Shown one piece after another: positions 9,746-21,056 of a stretch of 64,000 nucleotides of DNA. The translations under genes and the position numbers were made by a program. Where the stretch lies: NCBI GenBank assembly GCA_029959085.1, contig JARWIR010000023.1, positions 8,879,860 through 8,943,859 on the forward strand, in the 5' to 3' direction. Numbering within the stretch: the stretch's first letter is position 1; the number at the start of each line of letters is the position of its first letter. This DNA comes from Nemophila menziesii (lineage: Eukaryota; Streptophyta; Magnoliopsida; Boraginales; Hydrophyllaceae). The notes under the pieces are model-generated. The model ran no database searches. It saw nothing but the letters and a program-made list of their open reading frames with translations, and was not told where the DNA came from.

Positions 9746-11313
9746 TGATGTCTCCCTAAATGTTCAAACTTTATGCCCTTGGGAGACATCATTTTTGGTG
9801 TTTATTCGTTTATTTTGATATACTTTTGGACTAAATATGCAATAATCCAATTTTCCTCTTTTATCTCTAGAATTTTTTATTTATTAAGCTTTTGCGCGTA
9901 ATATTGTGTATCTTAGTGAAAAGTTTGTAGGTTTTGAATGTTAGCTAGAAGAGGAATCCGAGAAGAAAGTCAAGATCGTGATATGGAGTCAAACCTTGAA
10001 GATAAATCCCGAAAAGAATTATATTTTAAAGCTGCAAATCTGGAAACAGACCAAATATTGCTGATTTCGAGGCATTTATGAGTTGATTTAGCCGCTGACC
10101 ATTGAAGAGACTATGTTCGTTATCGAGTTAAGGAAATTTAGCAAGTGATTTCAGGTCAATCAGAGTTATAACGAATCGGCTAGAGCTGTTTTAGTGAATG
10201 TGGTGCAGCAGTTACGGGATTTTGGGCTAAGATAATGGAATGGACTTGGGCCTTTATTATTTCATTTAATCATTAACCTAAAGGCCTGGTCCGAAATTAT
10301 AAGTATAAATAGGGGTTTTGACTTCTATTTTACACGCAATTCACTTTTTACAAAAGAAAACATCAGAGAGAAGTCAAAGCAAGGAAGCAGGGAGAACTGG
10401 AGACTGTCTATATCTCCAACTCACAGCTAACTCAATTCCGAAATTAGGTTTTTCTTTAAGTTCTTTATGTAAAACAATATGAATTCGTCTTTTAATTTAG
10501 TATTTGTTTTTCCTTTAATTATGAGCTAAATCCATTTAGTACTTGAGAATGCTTAATGGGTGAATCCTAAAACTATTGAATTTTATATGTTTGAATTTGG
10601 GTTTTAATTAATTAAATTGAATTGGGGCTTTTACATTATTCTTTAATTTGTGATTATTTACTGTTTTTGGAGTAGCTAACTAAGAACAGGTGTTAGTACC
10701 TAGGCTATTCCATATATGTGGCGTGTGGGTCATCCTGACGGGGGGTTTAGGTGCGAAATCAATTACAGAATATAAAATAGAAACTATTTGACTTTGACGA
10801 GTGTAGTTAATTTTATGGCCAATGAGGTAATTTTAGCTTAATCATTCGAAGGTGGATCATAATCACCCTGACGGGGTTTGTGACACACTAGAATAGCTTC
10901 GTAATCCACCCTGACGGGGGTACGAAGATTCCCGAATCCCGACCGATGTCAATTGACCAATTTGACCCTTAAACAACATATGATATGAAATAGAGTTAGG
11001 AGGATCCCTTGCGTCTCTAAAGTACTGCTTTCTCATACTTGCGTCTTACCTTCATTTACTTGTGTTTAGTTATTTATTTACATTTTCGCATTAGTCTTTC
11101 ATCCTTAGAATTAATACAAACCAACAAATCAAATATTAAATATTTTAATTGCTTTCATAAGTGCAACCATTCATTATTTGATAAGCATTGTAGTTAACCA
11201 ATCGTCCCTGAGAACGAATCTGTTATCACAATTAGTACTTGGGACAACCGTACACTTGCGGTTGTGGTTCACTTACTTATTGCATTTAGTTTAGAACACA
11301 CAAAGGACCACCA
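9746..11313 (+). mobile_element. Athila-type solo LTR with target duplication
   Basis: The LTR runs from TGATGTCTCC to GGACCACCA (TG...CA) and is about 1.57 kb. It is flanked by CTGGG (9741-9745) and CTAGG (11314-11318). The other duplication copy shows the empty site, CTGGG followed directly by GAACTT near 58605, which fixes both ends. No internal region remains, so it is a solo LTR formed by LTR-LTR recombination. It carries CACCCTGACGGGG-like motifs near 10731, 10864 and 10908, and an ACAACCG/CGGTTGT hairpin near 11252. Confidence 0.93.
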
Positions 11314-11339
11314 CTAGGGAACTTCGTAATATATCGATC

Positions 11340-13631
11340 CTCTTCTAAAAAATTGAGCATAGTTTCCACAAGCAAAAGGGAAAAATATGGATACACGACG
11401 AAAATTTATAGATGCACTAAAATATTTCACGACCATGTCAGAGAAATAATTAGTGAAAGTTCATTTCATTTATCGAAAATACCAAAGACACACATATCAC
11501 TTCAAGAAAGCAAGTACATGCGACCTTGTTTGACTACTTGACATCTTTATCCGGTCAAGGAAAAAACAATTTGCATGTATAAGAAGATATTTGCGAATGT
11601 GGTGACCTTTAGGTCGATAATTTTGCTTCGAGATAACCGATAAATAGATCAAAGATGCAATATCTGGTAATTAAACTGATAAGTCCCCGTCACCCGACAA
11701 TTATTTATCCAAATTCTTCATCAAGTCTTATAATGTAGTAGGTGAAGAGTAGACCATTTAAATAAGTAAATTTTCATATAAGGATTGTTCTTAAAAAAAC
11801 TTAACAACACTATCATCATGGTTATCCCAAAATTGTAAAATGAAACTACCATCGATAAGCATAGACCTATTTCATGTTGCAATGTGATTTCAAGGCAATT
11901 ACCATAATTCTTTATGAAAGGATGCAACCGTGTCTTGATGATATTGTAAATTAGGCACAATCGATATTTGTCCCAGGTATGCTCAGGTCCGCCAATGGAA
12001 GGATGCAACCGCATCCTGATATACATTATTCGGAGTATATTTCTCAGTTTATTGTGAAAACTATGTCTAAAGCTTCGTTCAAATTCCACCCAAATGCGAA
12101 GGATTAAATATTACACACTTGGAATTTGTGGATGATCCCATGTTATTCTCTCAGAGTGACTCGATCTCACTTGACATACTTATGGGATGCTTAAAGTTTA
12201 AAAAAAAGTTTGGCTCTCTGACTCAACGTGGCTAAGTCAAACTTCTATATTATGAGGATCAAATAGAGGAAGCTTGATATCATTGTAAAACCTACATACC
12301 ATTAAGAGGGTAGTATGGCTTTTAGATACCTTGGTATCTCCTCATGTTTAAAAGGTTAAGGAATGGCAGTTACAGCCCCTTGACGAGAAAACATATCGAA
12401 TGTGTTGAGAGTCATGGTAAACTCCTTCCGCTCTTTTATGTTTGAAGATCGGAGTTATTTCGTTTGGTCTTACAAGTGGTTTGTTGTTTTCGGCTTTTGA
12501 TTTTTATGGTTTCGATTAGGGGGTCAAGAGCATTACTCGCATTTGTCGCACTTTATTTAGAGAACAACACCAAATAAGGTTAAATGGAAATAGATTTGGA
12601 TGTAAAAACAAAGGAGGACTTGGTCTTAAAAATTTTGGCCTTTGAAATGATTCTTTACTCTCAAAACTTCTATGGCAGATTAACGAGAATAAAGTACCGC
12701 TTTGGAAAAAATGGATCCATGGAGAGTACTTGCATAATTGAAATGTGTGGGATTTGGTAGTTCAAGAGAACGATTCAACACTCTTAAAAAGACTACATCA
12801 CATCAAAAACATATACTTAATGCCTATGGACTTGAATAAGCGTGTGTGATATTTGAATATAGTTCAGTCACAACACCGACATCGGGTACGCGGTCTTGAC
12901 TACAAGCGGTCACCAAGTTTGTATACAAAACCAACCAAAAAGGGAATATGAGTTCTTCCACCTCAAAGATCCCGTTATACCTTGGACAAACTATTTTGGG
13001 GTGTGTGTAACACCCAAAACATTCAATAATTTTTTGGCTCACCCTACATGGCAAAATCAACATCAAAGACCAAGTAACATAAATAGAACTCGACCAAAAA
13101 TGTGTGTTATGAAACGAAAAAATGCTTGTTTTTTAGTGAAAGATCACCGTCAAGATATGGACGACTATAAGGAATTAAGTGGGCATTAGGGAAAGTTATG
13201 TCCACTATTCAAAACGCCCTTATGTGGTTGAAGAAAGAGGAGACTCGACTGTCATGGAAAACAAAGGCATAGAAGATCACTTTCACATCGACCATAGACT
13301 TATTTGGTTAGCCTAAAATAAGATTATCTTTGATGGTATTGCTCAACCAACCCCACACAAAAGAGCATCGTGATACGTTAAAATTATTGTTTTTCGTACT
13401 TTTTTTTCATTTGCATTCTCGTCGCGCCTCCTTGGGAGATTGTGGATTTCTATTTACATCCACCTAAATTTTTTGTATAGGTTTATGTGGAGATAAATAG
13501 TTTTACCTTTTAACTAGCTTGTTGTTAGCTTCTAGTTAAAGTGATTTTTCACCACAACTATTTTGTAATACTTGTAAAGCGTACGTTTATTTTCATCGTA
13601 TTAATAGATTTATTTACTCGATAAAAATAGG
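11340..13631 (+). mobile_element. Highly degenerate LINE, copy 1
   Basis: Recognisable plus-strand LINE fragments are PISCCNVI and YERMQPCLDDIVN near 11865-11955 (RT fingers), LEFVDDPMLFSQSDSISLDIL near 12123-12185 in shortened form (the FADD region), GCKNKGGLGLKN and SKLLWQI near 12600-12680, KWIHGEYLHN near 12710, and the tail IWLA-stop-NKIIFDGIAQP near 13305-13350. A 3' untranslated part ends near 13631. Stops are abundant. It is collinear with 58610-60914. Confidence 0.75.
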
Positions 13632-14004
13632 AGACTGTGCAAATTTACTTACTAGAAAAAATTGTGTGGGATAATGACTCCTTAAACTTATCACTGTGTA
13701 CATATTGTCTAAATATCTATACTACCCGTGTGATTTTTGCTAGGTGAAGTACATGTGCAAGGTTGTATGGTGCGGATGCTCGAGCATTCAATACAATTCA
13801 AAACCATGACATTAAAAATATACAAGGGAATTATAGATTTTATCAAATACCCCTTAAATTTATCAAATACATTTTGATTTGGACTTTCGTGAATCTAGTC
13901 AACAAAGTAATAACTTTGAAATATAAATCCACGTCATTTGAATTTCGAATCAAGGATAACTTGTTTTTTTCCAAAGCATAATATATAGATAAATAAAAGT
14001 TTTA
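13632..14004. other. Non-coding spacer in duplication copy 1
   Basis: It has a near-identical counterpart at 60915-61299. The short open frame 13763-13981 (72 codons) is retained in the other copy (61055-61270) but shows no recognisable motif and is probably chance. Confidence 0.5.
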
Positions 14005-14530
14005 AAATATTACAAAGGTCGGCCTACCCCTACAGGCTCGTTATCACATCTTAAAATCGCAGTTAACTAGGAAAGGATACATGTATCTTAATAGCCAAAC
14101 AATGTGCTAAGAAACTTCTGTTTGGCAACTTAGTAGGCTACCTCGTTTCTACTCCAAGAAAACAAGAGTAGAAGAAAGGTTTGATAACTCAGCAAAAAAA
14201 AAATATTACAAAAAATATTTTAAAATTGAATGACTCATAATGTATTGACTAGAAGAATGTGGCTTCATAATATTCTCCGCATAATTCTCGATGATAACAC
14301 TTCTAAAAGGAAACTCTGATGCTATTTCCGTAACTCACAAAATCCCCAGGGCTTTTGCTTCCGAAACTAAATCTGCTTTAACTTTTTCTTGATATAAAGT
14401 CACCATTAGAATTTCTTATTAAACACGCAATAGCTGCTCCTTTATCCGAAAAAGATGCATCAGAAAATGTATTTTATATTTGTTCAGAGGTGGATTTTTC
14501 CATCTCTTTAAATTTCATATTACTACTATC
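14005..14530 (-). pseudogene. RNase H-like (RVT_3 type) fragment, copy 1
   Basis: Read on the minus strand. The start near 14460 is the expected DASF-type RNase H beginning (clearer in copy 2), and a SRNEVA-type motif lies near 14140. This type of RNase H domain ends plant L1 LINEs and also occurs as stand-alone host-like genes. It faces the opposite way from the neighbouring LINE, so it comes from a separate insertion. It is broken by stops and frame changes. Confidence 0.6.
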
Positions 14531-15284
14531 GTTTTTTCTCTATATTATTGTCTATTACTAACTTGATTTATTTCGTTTATAAGGATCACTCTATTATTTT
14601 AGATCCAAGTGTTATTCAGAATTGTTGACGACTCATCACACTTGTGTGGAGGTGCACAAACGTTTCAATACTATATGAAGACGATCGACGTGGAAATGGA
14701 CAAACGTGGCAATACTATTGGAAGCCGATTCGTGTGTGCACACACACTATACATTAAAACTTATATAAAATCCTCGTTTCTCTTTGGTTCCCTTTTCTTC
14801 ATAAATAAAAAGTATAAATTCAAAATGAAGAGTAAAAGGAGGAAATTACAAAAATGAGCCCACATAACATGAACTTTATATTTTAAGTCCCATCTCTTTA
14901 CTTATTCTTACAAAGTCCTTAGTTTCTTTTCTGGTTTGACCAATTTACTTATACATCATTTCTATTTAATTTAACTTGTTTTATTTATTTTTGTATTTGT
15001 ATTAGGTTTCATATTCGATATGGGTATGCGCTAAGTGGGTACGGACCCATTTACGCTCCCACTCGTTTTCGGACGAACGCGTATCTGTTTGACATTTTTT
15101 ATTTTGTTGTGTTTCATTTTTATTAAGTCCTTTGAATGGGTTTAAATTCCATATGGGTACGAATCTATCTCGAACAATGATGGGTACGTACCCATCTCGA
15201 AAATGGCTCAATGTCAATTGCAAACAATACATCTATTGAGAAAACAAAATAGGGGAAATTGGGGTTGTACCCATTGGGTCTGTA

Positions 15285-15405
15285 CCCACTTCGTGTGGTC
15301 AAAAGATTGTACACAGCTCTGGTAGTCAAAAGACTAAACCCAGATCCGGTGATCAAGGGGTTGTGCCTAGGTCGAGAGGTCAAGGGGTTGTACCACACCG
15401 GATCC
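15285..15405 (-). repeat. 27-bp minisatellite giving 9-residue repeats
   Basis: On the minus strand this translates to successive nonapeptides such as YNPLTSRPR, HNPLITGSG, FSLLTTRAV and YNLLTTRSG inside an open frame (15165-15461). The same repeats are kept at 62580-62700. No known domain. Confidence 0.6.
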
Positions 15406-15589
15406 ATCTGCAAAATAATATAACACCAACTAAAATATATACCAACAAAATTAAAAAACACAAAAAAAAACCCATTGACTCACATCAGCTCGGTAGAGCG
15501 GCGGAATGGCCACGAAGAGCGCTGGAACTCCGACTCAAAGCAACGGCGGCGAGATGGCGGTCAAAATGGTGGTGCAGAACAGTGAGATG

Positions 15590-15910
15590 GCGGTTGAAAT
15601 GGTTCGTTAGATGCTTGAAATGGTCAGATCTGCAGGCGAGACCATGAGATGGTTCACGAGTGGAGGTGGTTCTCTTTTGCTGCTATGATACCACGCTGGT
15701 GGTGTGGCCCACCGATGGAGGGAATGTGAGATCCTCGGTGGTGTAGAACAGTGATATGGTGGTGGAAATGGTTCACTACAGCCTTGAAATGGCCAGATCT
15801 GGAGGCGTGACCATGAGATGGTTCTCGAATAGAGGTGGTTCTCTTTTGCTGCTGTGATACCATGCTGGTGGTGTGGCCCAGGAATGGAGGTGGTTTTCTT
15901 CTGCAGAATA
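15590..15910. repeat. 169-bp tandem duplication
   Basis: Two adjacent units share landmarks such as ACCATGAGATGGTTC (15641 and 15810) and CTGGTGGTGTGGCCCA. The same two-unit structure with the same 169-bp period is at 62920-63210. Open frames across it reflect the repeat, not a gene. Confidence 0.8.
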
Positions 15911-16195
15911 CCAGATGAGGGGGTGGTTAATAATGCAAGAGAGGGGGGATGGTGAATTATGCAGAGAGAACATATAGGGAGAGGAGAGATAACAGTGGGT
16001 TTGGGTAAGAATGAGATGTGAATTGGGTTTTTGTAACGTTAATAGTGTTTTGGGGTGGGTTGTTTGTTTCAGTGTAATAAGAGCTAAATGAGAGGGCATT
16101 TGTGGGCTTTTGGACTTTTGAAACTAGCTAGTTACTGATCTTCTAATTAGGAGGACTTTTATTAATAAGTCCAACATGTGAGGGGACGTGATTTA

Positions 16196-19100
16196 TAATT
16201 CACCCGAGGAAAAGAGTAGTTAGAGTTTCGTCGCTGTGATATCATCGTCTTCGTCTCCGAATAGAAGGTAGCAAGGTCTTTTTTCAGTGGTGTTTAGATC
16301 ATGTATTCTTTTGACTCCTCCCCTCTTTCATATTTCCCCCTTGTTAAATTCTAATAACGATGAAAATACAATCGATATGCAAAATACTAAGGGAAAAACA
16401 AAAGTAGGAGATAGTGCGAAAGTGTTACAAAAGAAAGTTTATGCGGTTTGCTGGGTGTAACTGTGGATTTGTCTAAGAGTTAATTTAGACCGCTAATAGG
16501 AGGTTTATAGTCCATTGAACAATTTTAGTAAAGATAATAAATTTGGTGGATCCAGATTGCTAAGAGCGAGGAGCCCACAGTGGTGAAGCATGAGCGGGGA
16601 TAGGTTAATGGGTTGACTAAGGACCGAGAATTTGGCTGAAAAATCATCACAATTTGGAAGATAACTCATCAATTTCCATCCCACCAATAGCCCTCCCAAC
16701 AGGCCTTTTGCTCTATATATGTTATTTATGCATAGTAGTCAATATATATCCATAGATTTAGTCAATATAATGGGATTCTAGCTTGAATTTGAGCTAGATT
16801 TGAACTAATTACTCCTTTCTTATACATATTTACTTGATAATAAAAAATATTAACATAGAATTAATTCTTATATATTTGGAAGAAATTAATAATAATTTTT
16901 TTATTTATTTTGCACACACATAGGATCATGTCAATAAAATTTCATTACCAAACGGAAAAACAAAAGAAATAGGATAATTGGCCATGCCATTTCAGTTAAC
17001 CATGGAGGTTAATAATTTCTATGGAAAGATTTAGTTTGTAGTATACTTTTAGTGTGATATAATGTTAAGTGGATGTATTTTGAATTGTTGGGTGGTTTTA
17101 TGTATTTAATATTCACCGTGGGTTGTGCAAGTGGGGATATGTTGAGTGTTTGGATCAAACAGGTTCATTTCCTCACGAACGAGGCTATCCCTGGTGGTCC
17201 ATGAATGCCGAAACTGGATCTCCGTGGAGAGGGAGAAGCTTTGGCTCCACAGAAGATTGTTGACTATGTCATTTCATAATTCCCATCGTAAGATATTTTA
17301 AATGCTTAAATACAATATTAATGATATTATGAAGTTACTAATTAACTGTTTTGTTTCACAAATAACATCTCCAAAGGAGACACTTGCTGTTATTGCATTT
17401 TGTTGTTAGTGTGGCATGAATTTTTGTGGACTACTTTGGCAATAAATTCCTATAGAGGTAAAAGAAGAGTTGAGAATGAGGAGCTCAAATTGGGAACGAT
17501 GGCAATTCAGGTATGAAACAAACTAAATATCTTGCTTGTTTAGTTTTTAAATTTATGAAACATTCTTTAATTTATCATATTAATTAGGGCCAAGAAGATG
17601 TGTATGTGGGAAAAGAACAAGAGGTTTCATATGTTGGATTGAATTAATGATTAGTTTCCCGTGGAAATAAAATGACTGAGTTTAAAATTCAAATATCTGA
17701 CATTAGATTAGGCAGGCAAGCAACTGTCCGGTGTTGAAGTTTGCGAACTGTCTTAAGCAACACATGTTAGTCTTGAGACCATATTTTTTTGGTCAAATAT
17801 TAGTAATCAATGCTATTATCAATGGTTGTATTAGTAAAAAACTAAAGCCGGTTAACCAATGTTGTGTTAATTTAATGTTCTTATGTTGTCCGTCTTTAAA
17901 AATCTAATACTTTAAAGTTTTCATTTTGCATTTTAGAGTTTGATTTTTTTTGTCAACCCATTTTAAAGTTTGATAAGATATTATATTGTTTAATCTTAAT
18001 TACGATATAAAGTTGAGAATATTATATGCTCATTATTATGTACCAATATAATAAGTTGGATTTGATCATCTCTTCAATTCAGAATGAAATTGACACACCG
18101 TCCTTATTTAAAACAGAACTATACACTTAAGCGACATTACCACCTTTTTTATTTGTCATGACCAAGAGTATTTTAATGATCCTATAGAGAACTATGGAAA
18201 CTACGAGTAATAACGCCGAGATTTCCTCACCGCCGAAAACGTAGGGTGATTGTTATGCTGAATGAAAAAGGCTTCATCATTAATTTCCATATCCAGAAAA
18301 TTTGGGTCGATTCTAGTCGTGAAGGTCTAGCTCTAGCTCTTAGGAGAGCCGGTATGCTGGCTAAGGATGAAGATCCCACTACAACAATTCTTTTCTCGGT
18401 CTACCTTGAATTTGCAAGGTTGCACAATTTTACTTACAACTCGATGAGAAATTAATCATATGCTTAAAGGAAATTGTCATTATATGTAATAACATCTGTG
18501 GTTTAGGTGTGTATCGTGTCAAACAAACTTCTAATAAGTTAATTGATACTACTTCCATACATGTTAATATGAACCTTCTAAAAGAAGATTAAAACAAATA
18601 TTTTTACCGAATGGGTTTATAAAACTCCTCGTCAAGACACTTGTACCCCAGCTCGTAGAATGTTTCTCCGAAAGAGGCCAAAATAGAATAAAAACTAATA
18701 AAATTAAATCAAAATAAATTTTTATTTTCTATCTATAACTACCCCTATATATACATCTACATATAACCCTATAACATAAATATTTTCACAAACCCTAGTT
18801 TAAAAAATTCTCTCAAACCCTTTCCCACCTTCTCCAATTCTTGCGAGCCATGGAGGAGCAAGGCCAAATTTACGATGGAACATAGCGGTTTTACGATAAA
18901 GCTTTCAAGGATGATCTTTAATGTAGCTTCAAGATCCATTAAGTCCATTATCAGTTCTGTCATGGAATATCCATTAATGGAGTTTCAAACCATGGCGTTA
19001 AAGACCGATTTGTGTTTGAGACAATGGTAGAGATTCAACGACAAAGATTCACGGTTTCACAAGCTTCACGGAGCCAGAGATCTATGTTCGCAACCACAAT

Positions 19101-19299
19101 TTGGATGAGCTAGGGTTAGTCATGTCATGTGATGTAGATCAAGGTTGCTTCGGTTATTGATTTCAGAATTATGGTTCGAAGGTTAGGGTGGAACTACAGT
19201 TAGAAGGCTTGGGTTTGTAGTGTTGTTCGTGAAAAATAAATAATAGTGTTGTTGGGAAGATATTGAAGTCAACGATGTCATCATATTCATTTCGGCGTC
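16196..19299. other. Mostly non-coding DNA before Athila-1
   Basis: 16200-17115 is the non-coding block shared with 63530-64000 and 27790-28690. Beyond it is unique AT-rich DNA. One short stretch (17150-17285) has unusually balanced composition and a plausible but unrecognised frame. A TATA-like CTATATATAC near 18748 precedes an ATG at 18849 that is followed after eleven codons by a stop. No complete gene was seen. Confidence 0.5.
18246..18455 (+). CDS. Unrecognised short open frame
   Basis: It has 69 codons, with an amphipathic Arg/Ala/Leu-rich middle (SREGLALALRRAGMLAKDED, residues about 28-47) and codon use more gene-like than its AT-rich surroundings. No known domain was recognised. It has no counterpart in the other segment copies within this window. 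It may be an exon fragment of a lost host gene or a chance frame. Confidence 0.25.
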   Translation: MIVMLNEKGFIINFHIQKIWVDSSREGLALALRRAGMLAKDEDPTTTILFSVYLEFARLHNFTYNSMRN

Positions 19300-20841
19300 T
19301 GATGTCTCCTATTTTGTTCTAATTATATGTCCTTAGGAGACATCATTTTGGGTGATTATTTGACTAATTTGATAGTCTTTTAGTGTTAATTTGTTATATT
19401 TCATTTTCTCTACTTGAATTTTAGTATTTTTCATTTATTAAGCTTCTACACGTTAAATGGTTTGTTTTAGTGAAAAGTTTGTAGGTTCTTAATGCTATCA
19501 AAGAGGAATCAAGAATTAAAGTCTTAGATCGTGTAAAGAAGTCAAAGGCGAAAAGAAATATCCTGAAGAGTTAACAAGTTGAAGCTGCAAATCTGGAAGG
19601 CTGATGGTAATTGTTGATTTCGGGCTACTTATACATGGATTCAGCCTCTGAGTTGTAAAGAAGATTCGTTCCTTATCAAGTTACGAAGATTTAGCAAGTT
19701 GAACATGTCAATTCGGAGTTTAATTGAAAAGGTTGCAGCCATTTTAGTGGTGGGTGTACACCAGTTACGGGACTATGATTTGAAGAGTCGACTTGGGCCA
19801 TTTAATATTTTACTTACACACTTAATATAAGCCGAGTATAAAGAGACCTTTTGACTTTATCTTTACACACAACTCAATTTACAAAAGTCAAGAGGAGAGA
19901 AGAAACTGAAATTTTAGAAGAGATTCTTCCAACAACAGTCAATTCAACAATTCTTAAATTAGGTTCTTATTATTTCTTTAAGTAAAACAATGAGTTCCTT
20001 TATTTTTATTTCTTAAGTTTTAATTTTTATTATGAGTTAAATACTCTAAATGCTTGAGAATCGCTTTAATGGGTTGAGCCCCAATTTATTTAGTTAATGT
20101 TTTTGAATTTGGGATTAAAAGATTCAATTTGAATTGGGTAGTTAGTATTTTCTATTATCGTGAATTTATCTACTGTCTTTGAAGTCATGAATCAAAAATA
20201 GGAATTAGTAATTAAGCTATTTATTATAGTGGCGTAATGGTAACCTTGACGGGGTGTTTAATAACTGAACTAGGTAATCGATGTAAGATATAAATTATTG
20301 ATCCTGACGGACTTAGTTAATCTTATAACCAATTAGGTAAAACACTTGAATATTCAAACGTAGCTTATAATCACCCTAATGGAGTTTGTAATACCCTAGG
20401 ATAGCTCCTATGTCCACCCTGACCGGGGTTAGTAGAAACTCGAATCCCAACTAATATTAATTACAAATTTGACACTTAAACGAAAGCATTGATTGAATAG
20501 ATTTAGGCGAAACCCTTGCGAAACTCAAGTACTACTTCTCATCCTTGCGTCTACTCATTTTTTTATTTACTTGCGTCTCATTTATTTGCATTAGTTAATT
20601 TAGTATTTTATATTGATTCCATTTTAGTCCTTAAACAAAATCAAAACAAATATTTATCTATTTTACTTGTCGCATCATATAACAATTATTCACACTTATT
20701 ACACAACATCTAAATTCATGTCCAATCCGTCCCTGAGATGGAATTCCCATTTACCAGATATTACTTTGGACGACCCGTATACTTGCGGTACGTGTCCTTC
20801 CTATTTAGGGGTGTTATTTTATAACACACTAGGAGACACCC
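19300..20841 (+). repeat. Athila-1 5' LTR (subfamily B)
   Basis: The LTR starts TGATGTCTCC and ends GGAGACACC next to AGTTTTTGG and the primer site. An inverted copy GGAGACATCA lies about 35 bp inside the start. CCTTGACGGGG-like motifs occur near 20243, 20372 and 20416. It is closest to the LTR at 38842-40421. Confidence 0.85.
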
Positions 20842-20847
20842 AGTTTT

Positions 20848-20865
20848 TGGCGCCGTTGTCGGGGA
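20848..20865 (+). other. Primer-binding site (tRNA-Asp type)
   Basis: TGGCGCCGTTGTCGGGGA follows the LTR by six bases. It is complementary, with one mismatch, to the 3' end of plant tRNA-Asp, the primer typical of Athila elements. Confidence 0.85.
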
Positions 20866-21056
20866 CGGTAGCGTGTGACCACGGTGTTATCCGTAAGTGT
20901 TTTAGTTGTTATTTTTATTTCAGTTTTACGCTTTTCTTTGTGTTGTCTCTTCTCAGGTTCTACAGGTAGTGCATGTACTCAAACCCCGAGAGGTTTTTCG
21001 GTGATAAAAACAAGAGGGACAGAGAAGCGAGAGAAAAAGAAAAGCTATAAAGAAAA

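Larger units (their letters stand above)
14850..16195. mobile_element. Putative non-autonomous TIR element, copy 1
   Basis: The left end (ATGAGCCCACATAACATGAA near 14853) and the reverse complement of the right end (CCCCTCACATGTTGGACTTA near 16183) align as imperfect inverted repeats of about 35 bp. GAGGAAA-like sequence flanks both sides. The third segment copy lacks the interior: there, sequence like 14775-14850 runs almost directly into sequence like 16200 (27727-27830). The interior holds the 27-bp and 169-bp repeats. No transposase was seen. Confidence 0.5.
9195..17115. repeat. Segmental duplication, copy 1
   Basis: Apart from private insertions, the order and sequence of this segment repeat at 56861-64000: cob tail, CCACCA-rich stretch, degenerate LINE, minus-strand RNase H fragment, TIR-like insert with minisatellites, and a conserved non-coding block. 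Copy 1 contains a solo LTR (9746-11313) absent from copy 2. The right limit is uncertain because copy 2 leaves the window. The final block is also shared with 27727-28690. Confidence 0.9.

Noticed and set aside
15363..16099. Overlapping frames in the minisatellite region (also 62508-63390)
   Set aside because: Both strands are open because of low-stop GC-rich repeats; no domain or conserved start is shared.
20516..20969. Small membrane-protein-like frames in LTR 3' regions (also 43366-43563, 48766-49056)
   Set aside because: They recur in each LTR as chance frames in AT-rich sequence and cross the LTR end into the primer site.
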